Origin: an uncultured Flavobacteriaceae bacterium
GTDB lineage: Bacteria > Bacteroidota > Bacteroidia > Flavobacteriales > Flavobacteriaceae
Assembly (NCBI GenBank): GCA_947494325.1
Contig: CANLUS010000001.1
Span: 868,001 to 932,000, forward strand
Length of the DNA stretch: 64,000 nucleotides
Direction of reading: 5' to 3'
The position numbers and the translations under genes were made by a program. The notes beneath the pieces were generated by a model that saw only the letters and a list, made by a program, of their open reading frames with translations, made no database searches and was not told the origin of the DNA. Below are positions 19,640-28,868 of this stretch, piece by piece (position 1 is the first letter of the stretch; every line of letters starts with the position of its first letter).

Positions 19640-21949
19640 TTAAAATTCAACCACTGTATTGCTACTATCTTCATCATCGCCATTTTCACCATTTTCTGGA
19701 TTTTTATATTTATCGCAATCCAACTCGATTTTTAAATTCGACGGTTTTTCAAAAGGTTTGTCACTAATATTAAGCGTTTTATCTGCATAGCATTTTTTCA
19801 TATATAGTGCCCAAATTGGCATAGCCATTGTAGCACCTTGTCCGCGCCCTAAGTCAGGAAAGTGAGCTGCTCTATCTTCGGCGCCTACCCACACTCCAGT
19901 AGTTAAATTAGGTACTAAGCCCATAAACCAACCATCAGATTGATTTTGAGTTGTCCCTGTTTTACCTGCGATAGCATTCGTAAATTTATAGGGATAGCCC
20001 GATGAAATACTATCGGGAAATTTTTTATTAGCAGTACGTAAATGCACACCCGACCCTCCTTTTGTAACTCCCTCAAGCAAGTTAATTACGGTGTAAGCGG
20101 CTTCTTCACTTAACACTTCTTTTGTTTTTGGGTTAAAGTTCGTTAATACAGTACCATTTTTATCTTCAATACGTAAAACCATAGTCGGTTCTACATACAT
20201 ACCTTTATTAGAAAACGCGTTATACGCACCAACCATTTCGTATAAAGTTAAATCAACACTTCCTAACGCGATCGATGGCGCTTCAATGATATCACTAGTG
20301 ATTCCTAAGTTTTTGGCCAAACGAACCACATTTTTAGGTGTCGTCATATCAATTAATTGTGCAGAAATAACGTTCGTAGAATTTGCAAGGGCGTTTTTAA
20401 TGGTTTTAGTTCCTCCATATTTTTCGTCAGAATTACCAGGAGTCCAGTCTTCTGGAAGACCATATTTTCCTTTCGGAATGGTGTATGGTGTATTATTTAG
20501 CGCGTAGCAAGGAGAGATCCCTAACTGGTTGATTGCGGTAGCATATACAAAAGGTTTAAAGGTAGAACCTACTTGACGTGCACCCTGTTTTACATGATCA
20601 TATTGAAAATGTTTATGATTAATTCCGCCTACCCATGCTTTTACATGGCCTGATTGAGGATCTGTAGATAAGACACCGGTATGCATGAAATGTTTGTAAT
20701 AACGAATTGAATCTTTAGGTGTCATGATAGTATCAATTTCTCCTTTCCAAGAAAAAATTCGCATATCCGTTTTTTTATCAAAGGAAGCTAGTATGTCTTT
20801 TTCTGATTTACCAGCTTTTTTCATTCGTTTCCATCGATTGGAACGCTTCATAGCTGATTTTAAGTTCGCCGCTATTTGGTTTTTATCCAAGTCATAAAAA
20901 GGAGCGGTTTTATTGTTCTCTTGACTTTTATAAAAAACACGTTGCAAATTAGACATGTGTTCTCGCATTGCTTCTTCGGCATATTGTTGCATACGCGAAT
21001 CAAGCGTCACATGTATTTTTAGGCCATCGCGATAGATATCATATGGAGTTCCGTCAGGTTTTGGATTATCTTTTACCCACTCTTTTAAAAACCCACGTAA
21101 ATATTCTCTAAAATAGGTGGCCATTCCGAAGCTTGTGTCTTCGGGTGTAAAGTTCAATTCTATCGGTAACTTTTGTAATGAATCTTTGGCTGCCATCGAA
21201 ATCTTACCACTTTTTTCTAATTGCATCAACACCACATTTCTGCGTTGTAACGATCTTTTTTTAGATATTTCTCTTTGCGGATTAAATTGCCTTGGATTTT
21301 TGAGCATAGCCACAAAGACAGCCGCCTCTTGAATATTCAAGTCTTTAGGCTCTTTACCAAAATAAATACGCGATGCCGATCGAATCCCAACTGCCTGAAA
21401 AAGGAAACCTTGTTTGTTGAGATACATAGCGATAATTTCTTGTTTGGTATATTGTTTTTCCAAACGTGTAGCGATTATCCATTCTTTCATTTTTTGAATG
21501 ATTCTTTCGATGACATTCTGAGAAGGGTCTATCGTAAACAAAAGTTTTGCTAACTGTTGAGAAATAGTACTCGCACCCCCATCTTTTCCTAACTTTACAA
21601 CTGCCCTAGCAGTTCCATAAAAGTCAATGCCCGAATGTTCGTAGAATCGCACATCTTCAGTAGCAACTAAGGCATCAATTAAATTTTGAGGAAGGTCTTT
21701 ATAACCAACAGGTGTTCTATTTTCTATAGCATATGTTCCTATTGTTTTTCCATCACTAGAGATAATTTCGGTAGCTAATAGACTTTTAGGGTTTTCTAAT
21801 TCTTCAAAAGTTGGAAGCTTGCCAAAAACGCCCCGACCGGCTAACAAAAACATAAGAATAAGACATCCAATGCCACCTAAAAAAATACGCCAAATCCACT
21901 TCGTAAGTTTACTAAAAAGAGGGGGTTGTTGAGCCGCTTGCTTAGTCAT
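19640..21949 (-). CDS. mrcA: Penicillin-binding protein 1A (bifunctional transglycosylase/transpeptidase)
   Basis: A 769-residue class A PBP that polymerises and cross-links peptidoglycan in the periplasm while anchored by one N-terminal membrane helix (about 13-33). The GT51 transglycosylase domain (about 60-235) has EDVRFYEHSGID and GGASTISQQLAK. The transpeptidase domain (about 410-690) has the active-site serine in GSTFKPF, the NSTN motif and KTGTTQNQSDGW. The C-terminus is acidic and Asn-rich. Its first codons overlap the gldH stop by 8 nt, pointing to translational coupling. Confidence 0.96.
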   Translation of the reverse strand: MTKQAAQQPPLFSKLTKWIWRIFLGGIGCLILMFLLAGRGVFGKLPTFEELENPKSLLATEIISSDGKTIGTYAIENRTPVGYKDLPQNLIDALVATEDVRFYEHSGIDFYGTARAVVKLGKDGGASTISQQLAKLLFTIDPSQNVIERIIQKMKEWIIATRLEKQYTKQEIIAMYLNKQGFLFQAVGIRSASRIYFGKEPKDLNIQEAAVFVAMLKNPRQFNPQREISKKRSLQRRNVVLMQLEKSGKISMAAKDSLQKLPIELNFTPEDTSFGMATYFREYLRGFLKEWVKDNPKPDGTPYDIYRDGLKIHVTLDSRMQQYAEEAMREHMSNLQRVFYKSQENNKTAPFYDLDKNQIAANLKSAMKRSNRWKRMKKAGKSEKDILASFDKKTDMRIFSWKGEIDTIMTPKDSIRYYKHFMHTGVLSTDPQSGHVKAWVGGINHKHFQYDHVKQGARQVGSTFKPFVYATAINQLGISPCYALNNTPYTIPKGKYGLPEDWTPGNSDEKYGGTKTIKNALANSTNVISAQLIDMTTPKNVVRLAKNLGITSDIIEAPSIALGSVDLTLYEMVGAYNAFSNKGMYVEPTMVLRIEDKNGTVLTNFNPKTKEVLSEEAAYTVINLLEGVTKGGSGVHLRTANKKFPDSISSGYPYKFTNAIAGKTGTTQNQSDGWFMGLVPNLTTGVWVGAEDRAAHFPDLGRGQGATMAMPIWALYMKKCYADKTLNISDKPFEKPSNLKIELDCDKYKNPENGENGDDEDSSNTVVEF

Positions 21950-22433
21950 TGCTTTTAATTTTTTCTATTCTTAAACCAATATCTGTTACACCTTCCAAGT
22001 TTGCAATGCCTTCAACAGTGCCACTTTTACGCATAGCTTGTTGAATATTGATATTGTATTCTCCAGTTATTGGAAATATAACATTGGTTTTATATTCTAA
22101 CTTATTTTCTTTTAAATCGGTCAACCCTTCTCCTAAAAAATTGCCCTGTGTATCTGTCATTTCATATTCAAGGGTATCTATAAAGCTTGTATTATTAGGA
22201 AAATTGATATCAACAATGATAAATAAATTACTATACTGATAATCGTTATTGTTTCTTAAGTTAATAAACAAATTATTTCTAGAAATAGTATCTATGGGGC
22301 TGAATTTAAAATTCACAATAGAATCTTTATGCCACATACTATTTGGCAACGACTTATAAACGTCGAACGTTGCGTTATTGTTGCAAGAAACAATAGATAT
22401 TGTCACAAGTATAAGTAAGAATGTTTTACGCAT
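21942..22433 (-). CDS. gldH: Gliding motility lipoprotein GldH
   Basis: A 163-residue lipoprotein beginning MRKTFLLILVTISIVSC, with the lipobox Cys at residue 17. The rest matches GldH, a periplasm-facing lipoprotein needed for flavobacterial gliding and linked to the type IX secretion machinery. A longer in-frame start exists at 22505, but it would add 24 charged residues in front of the signal peptide and lies inside ricT, so the ATG at 22433 is chosen. It overlaps ricT by 8 nt and the PBP1A gene by 8 nt. Confidence 0.85.
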   Translation of the reverse strand: MRKTFLLILVTISIVSCNNNATFDVYKSLPNSMWHKDSIVNFKFSPIDTISRNNLFINLRNNNDYQYSNLFIIVDINFPNNTSFIDTLEYEMTDTQGNFLGEGLTDLKENKLEYKTNVIFPITGEYNINIQQAMRKSGTVEGIANLEGVTDIGLRIEKIKSND

Positions 22434-23589
22434 TTTTACGAGGTTTTTTTCGTCTATTATTTTTATTGTTTCTCTTTTTTCTCCGTTGTTTTTTTGCTTT
22501 GTCAAAACGAGTTAAACTATCCTGACCAACAACATTGGCAAATACTTTCTCTTCTTTAGAGCTCTCTATTTCGAAAGCAAAATCTTCAAGGCTTTGCGCC
22601 TTCTTTTTATCTTTGTTCAAGGCAATAATTTCATTGGCTCTTTCAGTGCTCAATTGATGCCATTGCATAGGATTATCTTTATAAGCATACCATATCAATC
22701 CTCTAAAGATATCCATTTTTTGAAATACTCCAGTGCCTTTTTCTGTTTGAAGCCAAGTATCAGTATTTGGAAATTTTTTCAAGGCATCCATGTAAGAATC
22801 TAGCTCGTAGTTTAAACAACATTTCAATTTTCCACATTGTCCGGCTAATTTTTGAGGGTTTAGCGATAATTGCTGATATCTAGCAGAAGCGGTACTCACT
22901 GATCTGAAATCGGTTAACCATGTAGAACAACACAGTTCGCGACCACAAGAACCAATACCACCAAGTCTTGCGGCTTCTTGTCGAAGACCAACTTGTTTCA
23001 TCTCGATGCGAATCTTAAAGGTCGAAGCTAGTTCTTTAATTAATTCTCTAAAATCTACACGTTCATCGGCCGTATAGTAAAACGTAGCCTTATTGCCATC
23101 ACCTTGAAATTCAACATCTGAAAGTTTCATTTGTAATCCAAGACGCGAAATTATCAATCGCGCATTTCGTTGAACTTCTTGTTCTTTGTTACGCGAACTT
23201 TGCCAAATGTCAATATCTCTTTGAGATGCTTTGCGATAGATTTGTTTGACGTGTTCACTATCAAAACCGATGTGTTTTTTGCGCATTTGAATTTTGACTA
23301 ATTCTCCCGTAAGAGAAATAGCGCCAATATCATGACCAGGCGATGTTTCTACGGCTACAACGTCACCAACATTTACAGATAAGTCTTTGGTGTTTTTATA
23401 AAAATGTTTTCGCCCGTTTTTAAACCGAACTTCTACGATGTTAAATTTGGATTGCCCTGTTGGCAAAGTCATATTTGAAAGCCAGTCGAATACAGTTAAT
23501 TTGTCACAACTTCCTGTACCACAACTTCCATTACTTTTACATCCTTTTGGGATGCCATTGGAATCTGTAGAGCAACTATTACAGCTCAT
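22426..23589 (-). CDS. ricT: PSP1-domain protein RicT
   Basis: A 387-residue PSP1 (YaaT/RicT) protein. In Firmicutes RicT joins RicA and RicF in an Fe-S complex that assists RNase Y; its role in Bacteroidota is less clear. The N-terminus is rich in cysteine (CNSCSTDS...CKSNGSCGTGSC), the PSP1 core spans about 65-290 and contains GIGSCGRELCCSTWL and GQCGKLKCCLNYE, giving clustered Cys pairs fit to bind metal. The C-terminal 25 residues are a very basic tail (KKQRRKKRNNKNNRRK). It heads the gldH-PBP1A-sco-xth group. Confidence 0.9.
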   Translation of the reverse strand: MSCNSCSTDSNGIPKGCKSNGSCGTGSCDKLTVFDWLSNMTLPTGQSKFNIVEVRFKNGRKHFYKNTKDLSVNVGDVVAVETSPGHDIGAISLTGELVKIQMRKKHIGFDSEHVKQIYRKASQRDIDIWQSSRNKEQEVQRNARLIISRLGLQMKLSDVEFQGDGNKATFYYTADERVDFRELIKELASTFKIRIEMKQVGLRQEAARLGGIGSCGRELCCSTWLTDFRSVSTASARYQQLSLNPQKLAGQCGKLKCCLNYELDSYMDALKKFPNTDTWLQTEKGTGVFQKMDIFRGLIWYAYKDNPMQWHQLSTERANEIIALNKDKKKAQSLEDFAFEIESSKEEKVFANVVGQDSLTRFDKAKKQRRKKRNNKNNRRKKPRKNA

Positions 23590-23706
23590 ATATGTTATAT
23601 TTTAAATCAAACTAAGAATCCGTTTGATGTAAATTCGTAAATCGTTTATAATTGTGTAAATATAATTATTTTAATCATAGTAATATTACAAGTTAAATTT
23701 TAAATA

Positions 23707-23739
23707 TTGAGAAGCATTGCTTTCGATATAGTATATTTG
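23707..23739 (+). promoter_or_regulatory. Bacteroidota-type promoter for the M23 peptidase gene
   Basis: TTG at 23707-23709 and TATATTTG at 23732-23739 are 22 nt apart, ending 18 nt before the start codon at 23758. The predicted leader is therefore only about a dozen nucleotides. Confidence 0.65.
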
Positions 23740-23757
23740 TCTTTCATATCTTGAAGC

Positions 23758-25137
23758 ATGAAAAAACTTGTTGTTTATTTTTTTGGACTTATTTCTTATG
23801 TTGGTTTGGCCCAAAGCCAAGGAGAAACATACGGAGGAAAATACACTTTCAATCCATCAAATTTGCCATGCATTTCATCTGCTCAAAAAGCGGCTATTAA
23901 AGAGCAATTAGCCACAAGTATTGCTTCGCTAGAAAAACAGGATAAGTTAACGAAAGTAAATACCAAAATGATTCAACAATTCTCATGGCCAGTACGAAAA
24001 TCTTCAGAATCTGAATTTGCAGATTTTTGGGGGATTTCTAATTTCGTAGATCACGATGCTGCTTTTCCTGATAAACTTCGAGATTATACATGTGGGGTTA
24101 GAACATACGATACTAATTCTGGATATAATCATCAAGGATTAGATATTTATACCTGGCCTTTCACATGGTTCCAAATGGAGAACGATATGGCAGAAATCAT
24201 AGCTCCAGCCGACGGGGTCATTATCTTTAAATCAGATGGTAAGCCAGATAAGAGTTGTAGTTTTAATAATAATCAATGGAATGCGGTTTATTTAAGACAT
24301 GATGATGGTAGCGTTACATGGTTTGGTCATATGAAATCGGGGAGTTTGACATCTAAAAATGTAGGTGAATCGGTTGTTCGAGGAGAATACCTAGGCGTAA
24401 TTGGAAGTTCGGGAAACTCGACTGGACCACATTTACATTTTGAAATATACGATAGTAGTGATAACCTCATAGACCCATATAATGGAATATGTAATAATAC
24501 AACGACTTGGTGGGCCGATCAAAAGGAATATTATGAGCCTAATATCAATGCAGTATTAACCCACTCGGCGCCTCCAGTATTTAATACATGCCCAACAACC
24601 GAGACGGTAAATTTGAGTGATGAATTCGCTCCAAATGTTAATGTTTATTTAGCTTCTTATTTTAGAGATCAGCAATCAGGAACAACCGCGAATTATAGAT
24701 TATATAGGCCTAACGGTTCAGTTTTTAGTGCTTGGAACAGAAATTTTACCAATACTTGGAGTTCATCCTATTGGTATTGGTCATTTAATAATTTAACTGA
24801 TATTGGTGATTGGCGTTTTGAAGTGACCTATCAAGGAAAAACTGAAAGTAAGACTTTTAAGGTTGGTTCCAGTACCTTAAGTATAGAAGATAAACAATTA
24901 GAAAAAGTAGCTGTTGGTCCGAATCCTTTTCAAAATACACTAAAATTAAATGGTATTGCCTTTGATTTAACGAACTATGAAGCCATTGTTTATAATAATT
25001 TAGGACAACAAGTGTATAAAAATATAAATATGACTGCTGAAATGAATTTATCATTCCTTACGAACGGCATTTATTTCTTAAAAATTCAATCGAAGACCGC
25101 TAGTGGTTCAAAAACGTTTCCAATTATCAAAAATTAG
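23758..25137 (+). CDS. Secreted M23 metallopeptidase with type IX sorting domain
   Basis: A 459-residue secreted peptidase that should cut peptidoglycan cross-links or glycine-rich peptides. A signal peptide (cleaved near GLAQS) is followed by a zinc peptidase domain with HQGLD (zinc His/Asp, about residue 124), WFGHM and the HLHFE motif (about 223-227). A beta-sandwich region follows. The last about 80 residues (VGPNPFQNTLKL ... GIYFLKI ... FPIIKN) are a type A C-terminal sorting domain, so the protein should leave the cell through the type IX system. holB starts 8 nt downstream. Confidence 0.9.
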   Translation: MKKLVVYFFGLISYVGLAQSQGETYGGKYTFNPSNLPCISSAQKAAIKEQLATSIASLEKQDKLTKVNTKMIQQFSWPVRKSSESEFADFWGISNFVDHDAAFPDKLRDYTCGVRTYDTNSGYNHQGLDIYTWPFTWFQMENDMAEIIAPADGVIIFKSDGKPDKSCSFNNNQWNAVYLRHDDGSVTWFGHMKSGSLTSKNVGESVVRGEYLGVIGSSGNSTGPHLHFEIYDSSDNLIDPYNGICNNTTTWWADQKEYYEPNINAVLTHSAPPVFNTCPTTETVNLSDEFAPNVNVYLASYFRDQQSGTTANYRLYRPNGSVFSAWNRNFTNTWSSSYWYWSFNNLTDIGDWRFEVTYQGKTESKTFKVGSSTLSIEDKQLEKVAVGPNPFQNTLKLNGIAFDLTNYEAIVYNNLGQQVYKNINMTAEMNLSFLTNGIYFLKIQSKTASGSKTFPIIKN

Positions 25138-25145
25138 GTTAGTGT

Positions 25146-26303
25146 ATGCTTTTTAAGGATATCATTGGACAAGAAAAAACGAAAGCTCAATTGGTGAAAT
25201 CTGTTGAGAATGAACGTATTCCTCATGCGCAACTTTTTGTAGCGCCAAAAGGAAGTGGTGCACTACCTTTGGCCATTGCCTATGCCCAATATATTTTGTG
25301 TCAGAATAGTGATGGAGAAAATATAACAGGTAATGAAGCTTGCAATTTAAAGTTTCAAAAGCTTATGCATCCAGATATGCATTTCGTTTTTCCAGTAGCT
25401 ACAAGTGCAACGGTCAAAAAGCATCCTGTTAGTGATTTATTTTTAGCTGAATGGCGAGATTTTATTGCAAATAATCCATATGGAGATTTGTTAGATTGGT
25501 ATCAGCAGCTTGGAATTGAAAAAAAACAAGGACAAATAGGTGTTGATGAAGCTGAGTCTGTGGTTAAGAAGTTATCGTTAAAGGCATTTGAAGGCAATTT
25601 TAAAGTTATGCTTATCTGGATGGCAGAGAAAATGAATATTGCAGCATCTAATAAATTGCTGAAGTTGATTGAGGAACCACCGGAAAAAACTGTGCTACTC
25701 TTAATTACAGAAAATGAAGATCAAATAATCAATACTATTTTATCGAGATGTCAGGTTGTAAAGTTATTCCCTTTAAGTGAAAATGAGGTAAAAACTGCCT
25801 TGGTCGAGCGCGCACATCTCAACGAAAATGAGGCCGTAAAGATAGCTCATCAGGCGGATGGAAATTGGAATAAAGCCCTGAAGATTGCGAATAATTCGGG
25901 GAATGATGATCAATATGAAGCCTGGTTTATCACTTGGATACGCACAGCTTTTAAGGCCAAAGGCAATGCTGCGGTTATTCAAGACCTTATCGGATGGAGT
26001 GAAACGATTGCCGCCTCGGGGAGGGAAGTGCAAAAGAGCTTTTTGAACTATTGTTTACAATTTTTTAGACAAGCTTTACTTAAAAATTATACTGCCGAGA
26101 CATTGGTTTTTTTAAGGCCTAAATCTACAGGTTTTGATCTGGCAAAATTTGCACCTTACATCCATGGAGGAAATATCATTGAAATAAATAAAGAATTGAA
26201 TGATGCTATGTATCACATCGAGCGAAATGGGAATGCAAAAATCATTCTTTTAGATCTTTCGATAAAATTAACAAGGTTACTTCATCAAAAAGAAGCGAGT
26301 TAG
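25146..26303 (+). CDS. holB: DNA polymerase III subunit delta'
   Basis: A 385-residue AAA+ clamp-loader subunit that helps place the sliding clamp on DNA. The start LFKDIIGQEKTKAQLVKSVENERIPHAQLF is typical of delta'. The Walker A position reads APKGSGALPLA without the usual Gly-Lys-Thr, consistent with a stator-like subunit that does not hydrolyse ATP. IEEPPEKTVLLLITEN and ILSRCQVV (sensor 1/SRC motif) are present. It is cotranscribed with the peptidase gene and its stop overlaps the stop of the convergent trhA. Confidence 0.93.
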   Translation: MLFKDIIGQEKTKAQLVKSVENERIPHAQLFVAPKGSGALPLAIAYAQYILCQNSDGENITGNEACNLKFQKLMHPDMHFVFPVATSATVKKHPVSDLFLAEWRDFIANNPYGDLLDWYQQLGIEKKQGQIGVDEAESVVKKLSLKAFEGNFKVMLIWMAEKMNIAASNKLLKLIEEPPEKTVLLLITENEDQIINTILSRCQVVKLFPLSENEVKTALVERAHLNENEAVKIAHQADGNWNKALKIANNSGNDDQYEAWFITWIRTAFKAKGNAAVIQDLIGWSETIAASGREVQKSFLNYCLQFFRQALLKNYTAETLVFLRPKSTGFDLAKFAPYIHGGNIIEINKELNDAMYHIERNGNAKIILLDLSIKLTRLLHQKEAS

Positions 26304-26950
26304 TGTTTTAAGACATAATAGTATATCGCCATAAAATGCGAAAAACTGCCAAAGAGCACAAACACATGAAAGATAGCATGATTAAATCGCAATTTTTGGA
26401 TGCTATATAAAACAGCTCCAATAGTATAAAAAACGCCTCCTGCTAAAAGCCAGTAAAGTCCTTCTATTGGTAAATTCTTTATTAGAGGTTTAATAGCAAA
26501 AATGATAATCCATCCCATTAATACGTAGGCGATAGTAGATATTTTATCGTACCTACCAGTATAAAACAATTTTAGAAAAACACCTACAAGGGCAATCCCC
26601 CAAGTAATACAAAAAATGGTCCATCCTATTGTTCCTTTTAGTGTGATTAAAGTAAAAGGAGTATATGTACCTGCGATTAAAACGTAAATAGCAGCATGAT
26701 CTAATATATTCAGTTTTTTTCTAATATCCGGATGCTGAAAGTAATGATAGAATGTAGAGGCGGCATACAAGAGAATTAAACTAGCACCAAAAATGGTAAA
26801 GCTTACGATGTGCCTTGTAGTTCCCATCTCCGAAGCATGTACAATCAAAAGTACTAGGGCGATGATGCTTAGTACCAAACCTATCCCATGAGTTATAATA
26901 TTTAATTTTTCCTCTAAAGAACTATAATATGTCAGATCTTTTTTATCCAA
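26300..26950 (-). CDS. trhA: PAQR/hemolysin III-family membrane protein
   Basis: A 216-residue protein with seven predicted membrane helices and the family residues: the N-terminal EEKLNIITHGIGLVLS (with His), STFYHYF (Ser and His pair) and the C-terminal HAIFHVFVLFGSFSHF (His pair). PAQR proteins of this bacterial branch are named hemolysin III or TrhA and affect membrane fluidity; hemolysis is not implied. The only available start is a TTG at 26950, 10 nt after the plsC stop, so the two genes are likely translated from one mRNA. Confidence 0.88.
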   Translation of the reverse strand: MDKKDLTYYSSLEEKLNIITHGIGLVLSIIALVLLIVHASEMGTTRHIVSFTIFGASLILLYAASTFYHYFQHPDIRKKLNILDHAAIYVLIAGTYTPFTLITLKGTIGWTIFCITWGIALVGVFLKLFYTGRYDKISTIAYVLMGWIIIFAIKPLIKNLPIEGLYWLLAGGVFYTIGAVLYSIQKLRFNHAIFHVFVLFGSFSHFMAIYYYVLKH

Positions 26951-26960
26951 ACTGTGGGAA

Positions 26961-27716
26961 TTATTTAGAATTGTGATTACTTTTCATGTCATGTACCAAT
27001 TCGTCATGAATAATGGTAAATGCCTTTTCTTTAGTCGCTTCTAAATGATCTAGGGTCAAACCTTTGGTTTCAATAAATTGATGAATTTTCACCCTTAAAT
27101 TTCCAGGCCAGCCACTAAAGAAGGTCCATGAAAAACGCTTTTTAACGTCATAAAATGTCATAGGTACAATTGGAATTTGATGTTCGATAGCCAATCTAAA
27201 CGCTCCATTTTTAAAAGGGGCTAAGGTGACACTTTCTTCGGGAACTAATCCTTCTGGGAAAATAGCAATACTTAAACCCTGATTTAATTTTTTTTGAGCT
27301 CTTATATAGACTTCTTTTCGACTCTTTTCACTACTTCGATCTACCCAGATACTTGTTTTTTTAAATACGTATCCAAATACGGGTAATTTTCCCAACTCTT
27401 TTTTTCCTACAAAAACTGCGGGATTTTTCATCACGGCGAGCATAAGCATAACATCAACTAAAGAAGCGTGATTTGCAATAAACATATAACTTTTATCTGG
27501 TAAAATTTCTTGCTCGGTTTCGACAATCGGTTTAAAACCCATAACAAAAAGTATGGTCTTACCCCAAAACCTAGCAATTTTAAAAAAGGTTTTGTAAAAC
27601 TTATCATATGATATGACAACAATTAATATAGGAAGAACAAACAAGATGGAGAAAAATACCCACCCATAAAACCAAGGTCGCCAAAATAAGCGAAAAATAT
27701 TTTTTAAGAAATTCAT
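26961..27716 (-). CDS. plsC: 1-acyl-sn-glycerol-3-phosphate acyltransferase
   Basis: A 251-residue PlsC-family acyltransferase that makes phosphatidic acid or a related acylated lipid at the inner membrane. The HX4D motif is NHASLVD (about residue 84) and the second conserved block is IFPEGLVPEES (about 157). A membrane helix lies near residues 15-38. A TTG at 27725 would extend the protein by three codons, but it falls inside the predicted -7 element, so ATG 27716 is preferred. trhA follows after 10 nt. Confidence 0.92.
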   Translation of the reverse strand: MNFLKNIFRLFWRPWFYGWVFFSILFVLPILIVVISYDKFYKTFFKIARFWGKTILFVMGFKPIVETEQEILPDKSYMFIANHASLVDVMLMLAVMKNPAVFVGKKELGKLPVFGYVFKKTSIWVDRSSEKSRKEVYIRAQKKLNQGLSIAIFPEGLVPEESVTLAPFKNGAFRLAIEHQIPIVPMTFYDVKKRFSWTFFSGWPGNLRVKIHQFIETKGLTLDHLEATKEKAFTIIHDELVHDMKSNHNSK

Positions 27717-27722
27717 TCCTTC

Positions 27723-27730
27723 CAAATGTA
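27723..27730 (-). promoter_or_regulatory. -7 element for plsC, predicted leaderless start
   Basis: The minus strand reads TACATTTG here, an exact TAnnTTTG box. The plsC ATG begins 6 nt after it, about where transcription should start, so the mRNA may be leaderless. No clear -33 TTG is seen. Confidence 0.5.
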
Positions 27731-27780
27731 GTAAAAATTAAATTCGAAAAACGAAGCTTCAATTTGAGACTTTAAATATG

Positions 27781-27788
27781 TATTTTTG
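27781..27788 (+). promoter_or_regulatory. -7 element for trpS
   Basis: TATTTTTG fits TAnnTTTG. A TTTG at 27763-27766 is only 14 nt upstream, so the -33 part is weak. The predicted leader to the trpS start is about 47 nt and shows no tryptophan-rich leader peptide. Confidence 0.4.
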
Positions 27789-27840
27789 CTCCTGCAGATT
27801 CACGTTATCCACTTAACTGTGGTCAAAAGAAATTACATAA

Positions 27841-28809
27841 ATGTCAAGAATACTTACAGGAGTACAAAGTACAGGAACACCGCATCTCGGTAATTTACTA
27901 GGGGCTATTATTCCGGCCATTGAAATGGCAAATGACCCTAAAAACGAATCGTTTTTGTTCATTGCAGATATGCATACCCTTACCCAAATTAAAGATGGGT
28001 CGGTGATAAAGGAAAATACATACAGCACAGCGGCAACCTGGTTGGCTTTTGGATTGGATATTACGAAGACGGTATTTTATCGACAAAGTGATATTCCTGA
28101 AGTTACCGAATTGACTTGGTATTTGAATTGCTTCTTTCCGTATCAGCGTTTGACATTGGCGCATAGTTTTAAAGATAAAGCAGATCGCCTAGAAGACGTG
28201 AATGCTGGTTTATTTAGTTATCCGATGTTAATGGCGGCAGATATTTTATTGTATGATGCCGACATAGTGCCTGTAGGAAAAGATCAGGCGCAACATTTAG
28301 AAATGACTCGAGATGTAGCGAGTAGAATTAATCATCAAGTCGGAGATATATTAAAACCTCCGGCGACGAAAGTACAAGAACATACGATGTTGGTACCTGG
28401 GATCGACGGTGAAAAAATGAGCAAGTCACGAGATAATGTGATTAATTTGTTTTTGAATGATAAAAAGTTACGTAAACAGGTAATGAAAATTCAGACGGAC
28501 AGCACGCCACTTGAAGATCCTAAAAACCCTGATACTTGTAATTTATTTGCCCTGTACAAATTAGTAGCAAATGAAAGTCAAATTTTAGAAATGCGAGCTA
28601 ATTACGAAGGAGGTAATTATGGCTATGGACATGCAAAACAAGCTTTTTTTGAACTATTAATTACTAAGTATGCCAAAGAGCGCAAATTGTATAATCATTA
28701 TATGGACAACCTCCATGAGATTGATGAGGCGCTGGCCGTTGGAGCAAAAAAAGCTAAAAAAGTGGCACATGAAGTCCTCAGTCGTGTGCGAGAAAAGTTA
28801 GGGTATTAA
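27841..28809 (+). CDS. trpS: Tryptophanyl-tRNA synthetase
   Basis: A 322-residue class I aminoacyl-tRNA synthetase that charges tRNA-Trp. The HIGH-like motif is TGTPHLGN (residues 10-17) and the KMSKS motif is GEKMSKSRDN near residue 195. YPMLMAADILLYDADIVPVGKDQAQHLE in the middle is the usual tryptophan-site segment. Length is normal. It is a single-gene unit, divergent from plsC and convergent with the aldo/keto reductase; I see no hairpin terminator in the 59 bp between them. Confidence 0.97.
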   Translation: MSRILTGVQSTGTPHLGNLLGAIIPAIEMANDPKNESFLFIADMHTLTQIKDGSVIKENTYSTAATWLAFGLDITKTVFYRQSDIPEVTELTWYLNCFFPYQRLTLAHSFKDKADRLEDVNAGLFSYPMLMAADILLYDADIVPVGKDQAQHLEMTRDVASRINHQVGDILKPPATKVQEHTMLVPGIDGEKMSKSRDNVINLFLNDKKLRKQVMKIQTDSTPLEDPKNPDTCNLFALYKLVANESQILEMRANYEGGNYGYGHAKQAFFELLITKYAKERKLYNHYMDNLHEIDEALAVGAKKAKKVAHEVLSRVREKLGY

Positions 28810-28868
28810 TAAAAGAATATCCCAAATCTACATTCGGTATGCCATTAAGTATGAACGTTATTTAAGTA

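Noticed and set aside
22433-22505. Upstream extension of GldH by 24 residues
   Set aside because: It would put a charged stretch before a lipoprotein signal peptide and lies inside ricT.
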